From Plastoroseomonas arctica (lineage in GTDB: Bacteria; Pseudomonadota; Alphaproteobacteria; Acetobacterales; Acetobacteraceae): a stretch of DNA of 64,000 nucleotides. Location: NCBI RefSeq assembly GCF_018128965.1, contig NZ_JAAEDH010000004.1, forward strand, positions 62,001-126,000, written 5' to 3'. The notes below the pieces were generated by a model. That model worked only from the letters and a program-made list of their open reading frames with translations. It was not told the DNA's origin and made no database searches. Shown in pieces: positions 36,150-45,647 of this stretch. Made by a program: the position numbers and the translations under genes. Every line of letters starts with the position of its first letter. Positions within the stretch are counted from its first letter, which is position 1.

Positions 36150-37036
36150 CACCGCGTCCAGCCGCGCAGAGCATCGAGCATCGTCGCCTCGACTGTCAGA
36201 CCGGCGCTCGTCATGGCCTCCGCCGGGTACCAGTGATCGTGGCCTGGCACATGGACCGCCCGCGCCTGGCCATCGGCCCGGCGGATGGCTGACGCGGTCC
36301 CCTCGACGCCGGCCGGGACATAGGACAGGTCATGCTCCGCCGCGATGAGGAGCGCCGGCGGCAGGCGGCGGCCGGGGCGAAGATGAGCCTTTAGATCTGC
36401 CTCCTGTATCGTGCCGGACAGGGCGATGACCCCCGCGCAAGCGACCCCCTCGCCATAGGCTGCGTAGAGTGCGGCGCGCGCGCCGGCGGACCATCCTCCG
36501 ACGACGATCCGCTTCGGGTCCACGCTGAAGCGGTCGGCTTCTCGATGCACCCAGCGGATCGCCGCGGCCACATCGTCGATCGCCGCTTCCATGGCCCAGG
36601 ACACCTCCCGCGCGGTGATCGGCGCCAGACCCATGATTTCCCGTACCTCGGCGATGCGCCCGGTGGGCACGCCGTCGGGCTCGGTCAGGACCGGGGTGTC
36701 GCCGGGGTCTGGGTCGGCGGGAGCCAGGCGGTAGTCGACCGAGAAGCAGGCGATGCCCTGCGCCGCGAAGCGCCGGCAATACTCAGCCATGGCGGTGTTC
36801 GTGACGCCCGGACGCGCGATCGTGTCGTCCTCCTTGCTGCCGCGATGGAAGGCGCCACCAAAGGCAAGGATGAGGGCCGGCCCGACGGAGTTGGGCGCTG
36901 CGTCCGGCAGATAGGCATCGAGGAAAAGGCAAACCTCGAGCATCGGCCCGCCTCCGCCGGCATAGCCGATGCGGGCCGTTCCGTAGACCAGGTCGCGCAG
37001 GACGCGGACAGGCGTGATCGGTCGCATCGGCCTCAA
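36149..37036 (-). CDS. Alpha/beta hydrolase (carboxylesterase-like)
   Basis: The 295-residue protein has the oxyanion-loop segment LAFGGAFHRGS (residues 58-67), the nucleophile elbow GGWSAGA with Ser183, an acid in EHDLSYVP and the catalytic His in GHDHWYP. A DYRLAP element is also present, as in hormone-sensitive-lipase and BD-FAE-type esterases. No signal peptide is visible. Both ends overlap neighbours (Bug receptor upstream, SnoaL-like downstream) by the ATGA pattern, indicating one translation unit. It presumably hydrolyses an ester related to the receptor's ligand. Confidence 0.9.
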   Translation of the reverse strand: MRPMRPITPVRVLRDLVYGTARIGYAGGGGPMLEVCLFLDAYLPDAAPNSVGPALILAFGGAFHRGSKEDDTIARPGVTNTAMAEYCRRFAAQGIACFSVDYRLAPADPDPGDTPVLTEPDGVPTGRIAEVREIMGLAPITAREVSWAMEAAIDDVAAAIRWVHREADRFSVDPKRIVVGGWSAGARAALYAAYGEGVACAGVIALSGTIQEADLKAHLRPGRRLPPALLIAAEHDLSYVPAGVEGTASAIRRADGQARAVHVPGHDHWYPAEAMTSAGLTVEATMLDALRGWTR

Positions 37037-38016
37037 TCCAGCTCGATCCGGGATGCGCGCGCGACCGCGCCCCAGGCCTCGACATCGCGCCCGAAGCGCG
37101 CGGTCCAGGCCGCCGCATCGAGCGGCGGCTCGATCGGCAGCGACCCGCCGGCGATGATGCCGTCCCGCACGCGGGGGACGGCGACGGCGCGCACGAAGGC
37201 GCGGTTCAGACGCTCGATGATGGCAGGCGGCGTCGCGGCAGGCGCGAACACGCCGTGCCAGCCCACGGCCTCGAACGGCACGCCGGCCTGCGCAAGCGTC
37301 GGCAGGTCGGGCAAGGCGGGGGAGCGATTCGGCCCGGTGATGGCGATGGCGCGCAGCCGCCCCGCGGTCACATGCGGTGTGATCGACACGGCATCGAGGA
37401 TCGCCACGTCGATCTGGCCCGACAGGATATCCGGCATCGCCTGCGCGCCTCCGCGATAGGGCACATGGGTCATGCGCCGCCCCGCCTCCGCCCCGATCCG
37501 TTCGCCGACCAGATGGGGCGGCGTGGCGATCCCGAAGGACGCGAAGGCCACGTCGGCGCCGCGGCGGCGGATGTGGTCGAGTAAGTCCGCCACGGAACGG
37601 ATGGCGCTCTCCGGCCGGACGACGAGCAGCAGCGGGACGGTGGCCAGCAGCGCCACACCGGTGAGGTCGCGGCGTGGGTCGTAGGCGAGGTTGCGCTGCA
37701 CCGAGGGCGCGATGGCGAGGGCACCCGCCGTCAGCAGCAGTGTGTAGCCGTCGGGGGCCGAGCGCGCGACATGCTCGGACCCGATATTGCCGCCCGCCCC
37801 GACCCGGTTGTCCACAATGAGCGGCTGTCCGAGATCCTCGCGCATCGGCTCGCCCAGGAGACGTGCCACGATGTCGGTGCCGCCGCCGGCGGGGTAGGGT
37901 GTGACGAGACGGATCGGGCGGTTCGGGTAGGCGCCCTGCGCCCGCGCAGCGTCGAACGGCACGATCGATGCCAGCCCGGCGGCGAGGAGGGTGCGGCGGC
38001 GCAGGGTGCTGGCCAT
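37033..38016 (-). CDS. Bug/TctC-family substrate-binding protein
   Basis: The 327-residue receptor has a signal peptide (RRRTLLAAGLASIVPFDAARA) and the Bug elements TPYPAGGGTDIVAR, VDNRVGAGGNIGSE and HVPYRGGAQAMPDI. GGAG stands about 8 bases before the ATG. A much longer open frame to 38862 runs antisense to the regulator and is not real. The gene heads the set with the alpha/beta hydrolase and SnoaL-like genes and is divergent from the LysR gene 106 bases away, which probably controls it. Confidence 0.93.
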   Translation of the reverse strand: MASTLRRRTLLAAGLASIVPFDAARAQGAYPNRPIRLVTPYPAGGGTDIVARLLGEPMREDLGQPLIVDNRVGAGGNIGSEHVARSAPDGYTLLLTAGALAIAPSVQRNLAYDPRRDLTGVALLATVPLLLVVRPESAIRSVADLLDHIRRRGADVAFASFGIATPPHLVGERIGAEAGRRMTHVPYRGGAQAMPDILSGQIDVAILDAVSITPHVTAGRLRAIAITGPNRSPALPDLPTLAQAGVPFEAVGWHGVFAPAATPPAIIERLNRAFVRAVAVPRVRDGIIAGGSLPIEPPLDAAAWTARFGRDVEAWGAVARASRIELD

Positions 38017-38122
38017 GGGATATCTCCAGGAGAAACCCCTCCCTGCCATGGAGGCCTGCCGGCTTGCCAATACCCTATCGTGCAACGGATCATGCCAACC
38101 CTGCATGACCTTGGAGGGTCCC

Positions 38123-39052
38123 GTGCTGGAGTTCCGCGACCTGGTGCGCATCGAGGCGATTGCAGCCGAGGGCGGGGTGGGCAAGGCGGCGCGCGCCCTC
38201 GGCATGACGCAACCTGCCTTGACCCGGGCCGTCACCGCGATCGAAGCGCTGCTGCGCGCGCCGCTGTTCCGGCGAAGCCGACGCGGCATGGAGCCAACCG
38301 ACCTTTGCCGCACGATCCTGGCCGACGCCTCGGACATCCTCGTTCGCATGCGTGCGCTGCATGAGCGGATCGGCGCGGTGCGCGGCGGCTCGGGCGAGGA
38401 ACTCGTCGTCGCCGCGGGGCCGTTTCCCTTCGAGACCACCTGCGTCGCGGCCGCCGTCGCCTTCGCGCGGGCGATGCCCCGCGTGCGGCTCCGGCTCGAC
38501 ATCCTGCCCTGGCCGGCGGCGCTCGCGGCGCTGAGGGCCGGCACGGCGGACCTTGCCGTCATCACCGGCCACGAGGTGAGCGACGGCGCCGAGTTCGCGA
38601 TCGACAGCCTTCCCTCGCAACCTCTTCTGCTCGTCGTGCGGAGCGGGCATCCGCTCACCCGGCGCGCCCGGCCGACCCTCGCGGAGGCGCTCCGCTTTCC
38701 GCTCGTCACCACGGCGCACCTGTCGACGCGGATGCATGCGGCGCTGGCCGAAATCCGCGCGGCCTCGGCCGGGCGACACCCCGACATGGCCTTCCCGGCC
38801 ATGCTGATGGAACCGATGGGCGCCTGGGTGCGAGTCGTCCGCGCTTCCGACGCGGTCGCCATCGTGACGCATGCTCCGGTCGAGGAGGCGGTCGCCGCCG
38901 GGCAGCTCGTCGTGTTGCCTGTTGGCGCGCCATGGCTGGCGACAAGCCACGTCGTTCTCAGGAACTGGAGGCGGGCGCGTTCGGAGGCCTCGGACGCCTA
39001 TCTCCTGGCCTTGCGCGAGGCTGCTGGAGCCTCCGCGGCCGTGCGACCTTAA
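38123..39052 (+). CDS. LysR-family transcriptional regulator
   Basis: The N-terminus LEFRDLVRIEAIAAEGGVGKAARALGMTQPALTR is a LysR helix-turn-helix, followed by the linker and LFRRSRRGMEPT. The rest is a periplasmic-binding-like effector domain (VRLRLDILPWPAAL, LVVRSGHPLTRR). The GTG at 38123 has GGAGGG upstream and gives 309 residues; an ATG at 38105 is the alternative but lacks a ribosome site. Its position back-to-back with the Bug-hydrolase set is the usual LysR arrangement, so it likely regulates that operon and itself. Confidence 0.92.
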   Translation: MLEFRDLVRIEAIAAEGGVGKAARALGMTQPALTRAVTAIEALLRAPLFRRSRRGMEPTDLCRTILADASDILVRMRALHERIGAVRGGSGEELVVAAGPFPFETTCVAAAVAFARAMPRVRLRLDILPWPAALAALRAGTADLAVITGHEVSDGAEFAIDSLPSQPLLLVVRSGHPLTRRARPTLAEALRFPLVTTAHLSTRMHAALAEIRAASAGRHPDMAFPAMLMEPMGAWVRVVRASDAVAIVTHAPVEEAVAAGQLVVLPVGAPWLATSHVVLRNWRRARSEASDAYLLALREAAGASAAVRP

Positions 39053-39649
39053 TTAAAGTTTTGGCCCTCTGGAGAACTCGACGGAAGGAGATGCGGCCCA
39101 GCCGGAGGCTCCGGCAAGCAGGCTCAGACCGCCTGAACCATCTGAAGCAGCCGCGACCTCGGCGCTCAATTCCGAGTAGTCGACATTAACGGCGTGCCGC
39201 GTGGTGCATGTGTAACTGTCCGTGATTGCCGAGGCGGGGCAGGACATGGTCTCGGTGCTCAGGAACCTGATCGGTCGCCGCGATTCGGCCCACTGACCGA
39301 AACGCAGACTCTCGGCCACGGAAGTGACTGCTCGCAGTCCCACATCAGTCAAGTCGGTCAAAACGTTCCTAGTTCACCCATCGAGTTGCCGAGCGAAGCC
39401 TGCGCCGCGGCATTTCTCGCGTACACCTCGCCGTAGGCCATTCGTGGACGCCGACGCCGTGGTAGCTTAGCCAAACCTGCCGGAGCGTCGGCTAGTGACC
39501 TACGCGCGTATCGGTCCTGCCGGAGGGAGTGCCTCTGGGTACGAACGGCCCCTCGTTGCTAGGTCCAGTTGTGGCTGGACCAGGGGTCCGACTAGGCTCC
39601 CCGAAATTGATGAATTTTATTGGGCTGAAGACTGTTCAGGAGCGGATGC
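39053..39649. other. 597-bp stretch without a supported gene
   Basis: Short frames on both strands have no ribosome site, no recognisable motif and mixed codon use. Composition is less GC-rich than in the flanking genes. The promoter for the amidohydrolase-Bug pair should lie near the right end. Confidence 0.4.
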
Positions 39650-41032
39650 ATGACCTTGGTGATCTCTCCGCGCTGGGCATGGGATGCCGAGAACGGCTTG
39701 CGCGAAGGCGTGCATGTGATCGTTCGCGACGGCCGCGTGGCGGATGTGGTGCGCGATGCGCCGACGCTGGATGCCGAACGCATCGCCGCGCCGGATGCGC
39801 TGCTGCTGCCCGGCCTCATCAACCTGCACAATCATGCGCTCTCGGCGCCGCTGTTTCGCGGCCTGGCGGACGACATCGCGCCAGGCGACCTGCCGGGCCA
39901 CATCGTCTACGCGCTGCTGATGCCGCTCGGCGACGTCGTCGCCGCGTGCATGACCGAGGAGGAGATCGGTGACGCCGCGGAGATGGCGCTGCTGGAGGGG
40001 ATCCGCAGTGGCATGACCGCGCTGCTCGATGTCTTTCGCCCCGCGCAGTGGCCCTTCATCGAACGCGCCCGGCGGCTCGGGCTGCGGAGCTGGTCCTGCC
40101 CCTACCTGTTCTCCGAAACCATCGGCATGACCGCCAAGGGCAAGGCGACCTACATGCCCGCCGCCAGCACCGGCCTCGAAGAGACGATCGCGCTGTTCGA
40201 TCGCTACGATGAGGGACCGCAGGGCCTGACCCGGGTCGGCTTCGGTCCGCACGGCCCGGATTCCAACACCCCCGAGCTGCTGCGCCGCGTGGACCGGGAG
40301 GCGCGCGAGCGGCAGACCATCGTGTCCATCCATGCCGCGCAAAATGCGATCGAGATCACCCGCGTGCAGGACCAGCACGGCACCGGCTCCATCGAGCATC
40401 TGCGCCGCCTCGGCCTGCTGCGGCCTGGGGTGGTGCTGGCGCATGGCATGTTCGCGACGGACGAGGAATTCGCAACCATCGCGCAGGAGGGCGCGGCGTT
40501 GGCCTCGTGCCCGCTGGCCTTCGCCCGATCGGGCCGCTTCGTGCCGCTGGCACGGATGGAAGCCGCCGGGTTGCGCCTCGGCATCGGCACGGACGGCGTG
40601 ACGCTGGACGTGCTGCAGGAGATCCGCACCGCCTCCGTCTTCGCCAAGGTGCAGTCGGGACGGCCCGATGGGCTGTCCGCACCGCGCATCCTGCGTGCGG
40701 CGACGCGCGATGCCGCGCTCGCGCTGGGCCGCGATGACCTGGGCCTTATCGCGCCGGGTGCGCGCGCCGACCTGGTGATGTTCGACCTAGGCTCCTCGCG
40801 CTACCAGCCGGTCTGGGATCCGCTGAAGGCGCTGCTGACCAATGGCAGCGCGGCGGACCTAGTGCTGAGCATGGTCGAAGGCCGTGTGCTGTTGCGCGAC
40901 GGGCGCGTGACCGTTGCCGATGAGGCCGCCGTCACGCGACTCGGCCGTGCCGCGATCGAGCGTGTCTGGCGCGAAGCCACGCGACGAGGCGCCATCCCGC
41001 CCCGTATCCTCGAGCGCGCCGCCTTTCGCTGA
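39650..41032 (+). CDS. Amidohydrolase of the TRZ/ATZ-cytosine deaminase type
   Basis: The 460-residue enzyme has the metal-dependent hydrolase pattern: LLLPGLINLHNHALS (His60, His62), VSIHAAQNAIEI, LAHGMF and GIGTDGVTLD, with GLIAPGARADLVMFDL near the end. These are the ligands of a mononuclear metal site used to deaminate or dechlorinate ring compounds, guanine, S-adenosylhomocysteine and similar substrates. It is cytoplasmic, with no signal peptide. A Bug receptor gene begins 40 bases downstream, so uptake and hydrolysis of one compound is a reasonable reading. The substrate is unknown. Confidence 0.92.
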   Translation: MTLVISPRWAWDAENGLREGVHVIVRDGRVADVVRDAPTLDAERIAAPDALLLPGLINLHNHALSAPLFRGLADDIAPGDLPGHIVYALLMPLGDVVAACMTEEEIGDAAEMALLEGIRSGMTALLDVFRPAQWPFIERARRLGLRSWSCPYLFSETIGMTAKGKATYMPAASTGLEETIALFDRYDEGPQGLTRVGFGPHGPDSNTPELLRRVDREARERQTIVSIHAAQNAIEITRVQDQHGTGSIEHLRRLGLLRPGVVLAHGMFATDEEFATIAQEGAALASCPLAFARSGRFVPLARMEAAGLRLGIGTDGVTLDVLQEIRTASVFAKVQSGRPDGLSAPRILRAATRDAALALGRDDLGLIAPGARADLVMFDLGSSRYQPVWDPLKALLTNGSAADLVLSMVEGRVLLRDGRVTVADEAAVTRLGRAAIERVWREATRRGAIPPRILERAAFR

Positions 41033-41072
41033 GCGCGTGACATTTGCGTCCTGTCATTTGAGAGATCACCGC

Positions 41073-42038
41073 ATGCTCCGTCGTAGCCTCCTGCTCACCG
41101 CCCTGGCGGCACCCGCCGCGGCGCAGGGAAGACGGGCCATCCGCCTCGTCATCCCATTCCCACCCAGCGGCGCGACGGACATCGCCGGCCGCCTGCTTGC
41201 CGAACGGCTGACGGCGCTGCTGGGACAGTCCGTGGTGGTCGAGAACCGGAGTGGCGGCGGCGGGCTGGTCGGCGCCGATGCGGTGGCCAAAGGCCCGGCC
41301 GACGGCACGATGCTCGGCTTCATTAGCGCCGCCACCCTGTGCGGCGCGCCCTTCCTGCAGGCCAGCATGCCCTTCGACGTGCGGCGGGACTTCCGGTTCA
41401 TCAGCCAGATCACCGACAGCGCCGTGGTGCTGGTCGTTGGCGCGCAGCAGGCCGATCGGTACGGCTGGACCGACCTGGCCTCGGTGTTGGACTGGGCGCG
41501 GCGTCATCCCGGCAGCTTCCGCGTGGCGTATGCGGGCGCGGGCGCAGTGTCGCACCTGGCCATGGCGGCGCTGGTGAAGACCTCCGGGCTGGACATTTCC
41601 CTGGTGCCCTACCGCGGCGGCGCCCAGGCGGCGACGGATGTGATGGCCGGCACCATCGAAGCCAGCGCCGACCTGCCCGGTACTGTGATGTCGTTGGTCC
41701 AATCCGGGCAGTTGCGGATGCTCGGCGTATCTTCCGGCACGCGCCTCGCGCTGTTGCCTTCGGTGCCGGCCTTCGCCGAAACGGCCGGGCTACAGGCGCT
41801 GGACATTCGCTCCTGGAATATGATCGTGGTGCCCGCGGCGACGCCGGACGCGGAAGTGGCGCGGCTGCATGCGGGGATCCGCCAGGTCGGCAGCTCGGCG
41901 GAGTTCCGCGACGCCATGAAGCCGCTGGGCTACGATGCGGTCACCAGCGCGACCCCTGAGGCGGCTGCGACTCTGGTCCGTGAAGAAACACCTCGCTGGG
42001 AGCGGCTGGTGAGGGAATCCGGCGCGCGGGCGGATTAG
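41073..42038 (+). CDS. Bug/TctC-family substrate-binding protein
   Basis: The 321-residue receptor has a short signal peptide (RRSLLLTALAAPAAAQG) and the Bug elements IPFPPSGATDIAGR, VENRSGGGGLVGAD and VPYRGGAQAATDV. It follows the amidohydrolase in the same direction, with GAGA upstream of the ATG. A TGACA/TGTCA pair lies in the gap but is too short to be a confident terminator. The ligand is unknown. Confidence 0.92.
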   Translation: MLRRSLLLTALAAPAAAQGRRAIRLVIPFPPSGATDIAGRLLAERLTALLGQSVVVENRSGGGGLVGADAVAKGPADGTMLGFISAATLCGAPFLQASMPFDVRRDFRFISQITDSAVVLVVGAQQADRYGWTDLASVLDWARRHPGSFRVAYAGAGAVSHLAMAALVKTSGLDISLVPYRGGAQAATDVMAGTIEASADLPGTVMSLVQSGQLRMLGVSSGTRLALLPSVPAFAETAGLQALDIRSWNMIVVPAATPDAEVARLHAGIRQVGSSAEFRDAMKPLGYDAVTSATPEAAATLVREETPRWERLVRESGARAD

Positions 42039-42460
42039 CTCGCGAAATGGCGAGGTCTGCCGATGCCTTGGAAGGGCACCGATGCAGCTTCCTGGACGGC
42101 GAGCCTTGCGCGAATGAGGAACAGCAGGCGACCAGGAGCACATGAGCCGAGCCGGAGCCCGCCGACCATCGTGGCGACAGCACGCTGGCACGTCTCGGAC
42201 GTGCCGCTCGGCACCTTCCAGTTCCCGATATTGGCGGCACCGCTGGCTGGTCGAACTCATCGATTGCCCTGCCGGCGACAGCGCCGGGCTTGAGGCGGAG
42301 GCCTGTGATGCCTCGGATCGGCTTGCTCGCTCTGCGCCACTTGGCCGGCAGATTGTATCGGCAGGGCGGAGACGCGGCGCACCGGTTGGAGCCTTCGAGA
42401 ACCGGAAGCAACAAAGGCTTCACTGCGACGTTGAGCCAGTTCGATCGAAGGAGACGCACG
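42039..42460. other. 422-bp stretch without a supported gene
   Basis: A 222-codon frame exists on the minus strand and shorter ones on the plus strand, but their Ser/Arg-rich composition and lack of ribosome sites argue against coding. AAGGAG and the GTG of the next gene mark the right end. Confidence 0.4.
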
Positions 42461-42967
42461 GTGAAAGAACGGCAAGACGACAATCCGAAACCACCCGAAG
42501 AGGTGCGCGACCGCATCTGGGAACTGGCAGAGAAAATCGACATCTGCATGTTCACGACCTGGGATGGCCAGGAACAGCAGAGTCGCCCGCTATCCGCCCG
42601 CGTTCGCAAGGACGAGCACGCGGTCTATTTTCTGGTCGACGAAAGCGGTGAGAAGAACGCCCAGCTCGAACGCTTTCCAGCTGTGTCCTGCGTATGGGCC
42701 GACAACGGCAACTACAAGTATGTGCTGATCTCGGGCCAGGCTCGGGTGAGTGACGACCGCGCTAAGATTGCTGAATTGTGGACGCAGGCCGACCTGGCTT
42801 GGTGGGAAAACGCCGATGATCCGTCGATTCGCGTCCTCACGGTAACTCCGGAGCGTGGCGAGCTTTGGGATAGCCCCGGCAAGGCCATGGCGCTGGTTAA
42901 GATGGCGTCGGCGATCATCACCGGCGACGCGCCGAAGATGGGCGACAACGCCAAGGTCGACTTCTAG
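42461..42967 (+). CDS. Pyridoxamine-5'-phosphate-oxidase-like FMN-binding split-barrel protein (general stress type)
   Basis: The GTG at 42461 has AAGGAG 7 bases upstream and yields 168 residues. IWELAEKIDICMFTTWDGQEQQSRPLSA, VYFLVDESGEKNAQL and YVLISGQARVSDDRAKIAELW match the general stress protein 26 group of the split-barrel family. Members bind FMN or related flavins and are usually induced by stress; activity is poorly defined. Codon use is slightly less GC-biased than in the flanks. It appears monocistronic. Confidence 0.9.
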   Translation: MKERQDDNPKPPEEVRDRIWELAEKIDICMFTTWDGQEQQSRPLSARVRKDEHAVYFLVDESGEKNAQLERFPAVSCVWADNGNYKYVLISGQARVSDDRAKIAELWTQADLAWWENADDPSIRVLTVTPERGELWDSPGKAMALVKMASAIITGDAPKMGDNAKVDF

Positions 42968-43235
42968 CGATTGGCTGCGCGGACAAAATTTGGCGGCGCG
43001 CCGACGCCTTGACGCTTAGGTCAATAGCGTTGGCTTTCACCCACGAGCTTTTCCGGATAAAACGTTAGGTGTGCCCTGGCTGCGGATCGTCGACGAACCT
43101 GATTACGTCGCCTGTGACCGCGGCACCCGATCACCCACGGGCATGCTCAACATTCACGCTGACCTGTGATGCAGCGGCGATTTGGTTTTCTCAACCCTTG
43201 CTTGTTCGACTGATCCCTCAATCCTAGAGTTGGTC

Positions 43236-44018
43236 ATGACAACGTCGAACCATGACCATCGCCCTGTTGCCGAAGTCACCGCGCGCCTGGATCGACTTCG
43301 CCGCCTCGTCCGGGTCGCTTTTGTCATCGGCGGTTATCCCGAAGCAGAGTTTCGACGCCGTGAGTCCGCGGCCCTTTCCTACGCAACGTCTGGGATCCAA
43401 ATTGGCATCGTGCGCGCTGAGGCATCACCTTTTGTCCAGGGCCTCACGCCGGCAGAGGTTCAGCTCGCTGCACCAAGCTTCATCGCCGCCTATCGTGAAG
43501 CCGAGCGAGAGGGCTACGACGCCGTAGTCCCGCTGGGGACGCTTGATCTTGGCGTGGATGGCGGCCGCTCAGTCGTCGATATCCCCGTAATCGCTCCCAC
43601 CGAAGCCATGCTGCACGTTGGCTGCCTCCTTGGCGATCGACTGGGCGCGGTTGTCTATCACGACGACCTCATCCCCATGTTGCGCGCGATTGTCCGTCGC
43701 TACGGGATGGAGGAGAAGGTCGTTGGCTGGCGCTCGACGGGTTTCGATCTGCCGGACATCAGCGCCAATGCAACGGCGATGAGCGAGGCCTTCGTGCAAG
43801 CTGCACGCAAGCTTGTGCGCGAGGACGGCTGCGACGTGATCCTCGCCATGGGCGTGACGCAATGCCCGGTGCTGCTCGACCCCGCCTGGGTGGAAAGTGA
43901 AGTTGGTGTGCCTGTGGTCGAGGGGATCGGCGCGCCGCTGCACCTTGCGGGCATGCTGGCGTCACTCAGCCTGCGCCATAGTCGATCACGGTGGCGCCGC
44001 TCCAGTGCTGTCGTGTAG
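43236..44018 (+). CDS. Asp/Glu/hydantoin racemase-like protein with atypical active site
   Basis: The 260-residue protein follows the Asp/Glu racemase fold: LVRVAFVIGGYP, EREGYDAVVPLGTLD, IPVIAPTEAMLHVGCLLGDRLGAVVY and CDVILAMGVTQCPVLL, VPVVEGIGAPLHLAGML. In typical members a Cys sits at the end of the first and second strand motifs. Here the first position reads PLGTLD and the second GVTQC, with Cys three residues late. So it may not be a two-cysteine racemase. Start chosen at 43236 (MTTSNHDHRP); an upstream ATG-like start at 43182 is possible. A Bug receptor gene follows. Confidence 0.75.
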   Translation: MTTSNHDHRPVAEVTARLDRLRRLVRVAFVIGGYPEAEFRRRESAALSYATSGIQIGIVRAEASPFVQGLTPAEVQLAAPSFIAAYREAEREGYDAVVPLGTLDLGVDGGRSVVDIPVIAPTEAMLHVGCLLGDRLGAVVYHDDLIPMLRAIVRRYGMEEKVVGWRSTGFDLPDISANATAMSEAFVQAARKLVREDGCDVILAMGVTQCPVLLDPAWVESEVGVPVVEGIGAPLHLAGMLASLSLRHSRSRWRRSSAVV

Positions 44019-44105
44019 CGCATCGAGGAAGCAGCGGGCAGCCGCAACGTCCATGCAGTGAAAGTCTGACCTCGCTACCCGCAAGTCCAAGAGAACAGAA
44101 TATCC

Positions 44106-45092
44106 ATGGGAATGATGACGATGACGACGAGGCGTAGGGCATTGCTGGCGGTCGCCACGACCCTCACGACAAGTGCGCGCGCGCAGGAACGCAGCTACCC
44201 TGATCGCTCGGTAACGATCGTCGTGCCCGCCGCGGCGGGAGGTGGGGGCGACTTCGCGGCTCGTCTTCTCGGTGACGGGTTGAGTCGAGAGCTGGGCCAG
44301 ACATTTCTCGTCGATAATCGCGTGGGAGGGGGCGGGACCGTGGCCGCCATGACGGTCGCCCGAGCGTCACCCAATGGGTATACCGTGCTGCTCGCCTATT
44401 CAGGCACCCACGTCACGTTTCCTTCGCTCTTTCCGAGTCTGCCATGGGATCCCGAACGTAGCTTTACGCCGGTCGCACTAGTTCTGAGGGCTCCGCATGT
44501 CATCGTCGTGCGCAGGGATCTCGCCGCTGCAACGCTGGCTGAATTGGCCGATCTGGCCCGGCGCAACCCGGGCCGGTTGACCTATGCATCCTCGGGTGCC
44601 GGCACGATCCAACATATCGGCGGTGAATGGCTCGCTGGGATATTCGGCGCACCCATGCTGCACGTTCCCTATCGGGGGGCAGGCCCAGCGATGAATGACC
44701 TCGTCGCCGGCACCATTGATATGATGATCACCACGCCGCCGGCTGTCGTCGGCCTGTTACGGGACAGTTCGATAAGAGCGCTCGCCATCGCTTCCACGAC
44801 ACGCCACGAAATGTTGCCGGGGGTGCCGACTACCACCGAGGCAGGCTTCGCGGAATTCGAGCTTGAAGCCTGGTTTGCTATCTACGCTCCCGCTGGTACG
44901 GCCCGGTCGGTGATTGACGGTCTGTCGAGCGCGGTTCGCCGCGCCGTTGTTGAGCCTGTATTTCAGCGCCGCTCGATCGAGGCTGGGACGATTCCAGCCT
45001 TTATGGACCCCGAGGAACTCGCCGCTTTCACGCGTTCCGAGTTAGGGCGCTGGTCGGAAATCATCCGACGCCTCGGAATACGTTCCGAGTGA
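44106..45092 (+). CDS. Bug/TctC-family substrate-binding protein
   Basis: The 328-residue receptor has a basic, Met-rich start and signal (TTRRRALLAVATTLTTSARA) and the Bug elements VPAAAGGGGDFAARLL, VDNRVGGGGTVAAM and VPYRGAGPAMNDLVAG. It follows the racemase-like gene in the same direction, which suggests the ligand is a carboxylate or amino-acid derivative handled by that enzyme. ATG codons at 44106, 44112, 44115 and 44121 are alternative starts. No partner membrane genes are adjacent. Confidence 0.91.
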   Translation: MGMMTMTTRRRALLAVATTLTTSARAQERSYPDRSVTIVVPAAAGGGGDFAARLLGDGLSRELGQTFLVDNRVGGGGTVAAMTVARASPNGYTVLLAYSGTHVTFPSLFPSLPWDPERSFTPVALVLRAPHVIVVRRDLAAATLAELADLARRNPGRLTYASSGAGTIQHIGGEWLAGIFGAPMLHVPYRGAGPAMNDLVAGTIDMMITTPPAVVGLLRDSSIRALAIASTTRHEMLPGVPTTTEAGFAEFELEAWFAIYAPAGTARSVIDGLSSAVRRAVVEPVFQRRSIEAGTIPAFMDPEELAAFTRSELGRWSEIIRRLGIRSE

Positions 45093-45647
45093 TACGCTCA
45101 CCTGTCTGGTCGCCGCGATCTCACCGCACAACCGAAGGAGTCACGCTCACTTTGTGACGGTCGCAGCTAGGCTCGAGCGAGTATGCTCGACACCATCTAG
45201 CGCTTCGTCAACCTGCGGTGCGATCCGAGACGGTACTGGGGATACTTGCAACAGAGAGGGAGGCGGGCAAGTAACTGGGAGCGACGCCGGATGCATTGAC
45301 GCTGCAGCGGCCGCTACCGAATGAGCACTGTTGGAAGTGGCGCATGCCTGGGTGTGTTTTCGAGGCCACTACCGCGCCTGGCGCATCGGCTTAGTTTCAT
45401 AGTCGGTTGTCGCTCTAATGTGCCGCGATCATGATGAGATCATCGCTGGCAGATCGAAGCACCTCGCCACGCATCATCTGACTTGGCTCGTTGCTGCGGC
45501 AGAGCGAATGGTCGGTGACCGACAGGGAACGATCTGACAATACGGAGACGGCGATGACGCGCTGCTCCCGTGCCGCCCCGACCTGGGCTGCCCGGCGGGG
45601 TCCCGGCAGTAGGGGTCCGATCGTCGTTCGTCCGAGACCCGGAGACA
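45093..45647. other. 555-bp stretch without a supported gene
   Basis: No frame has coding character. The stretch is less GC-rich and includes the end of a possible transferred segment. Bases from about 45540 to 45640 probably form the untranslated leader of the following DUF3489-like gene. Confidence 0.4.
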
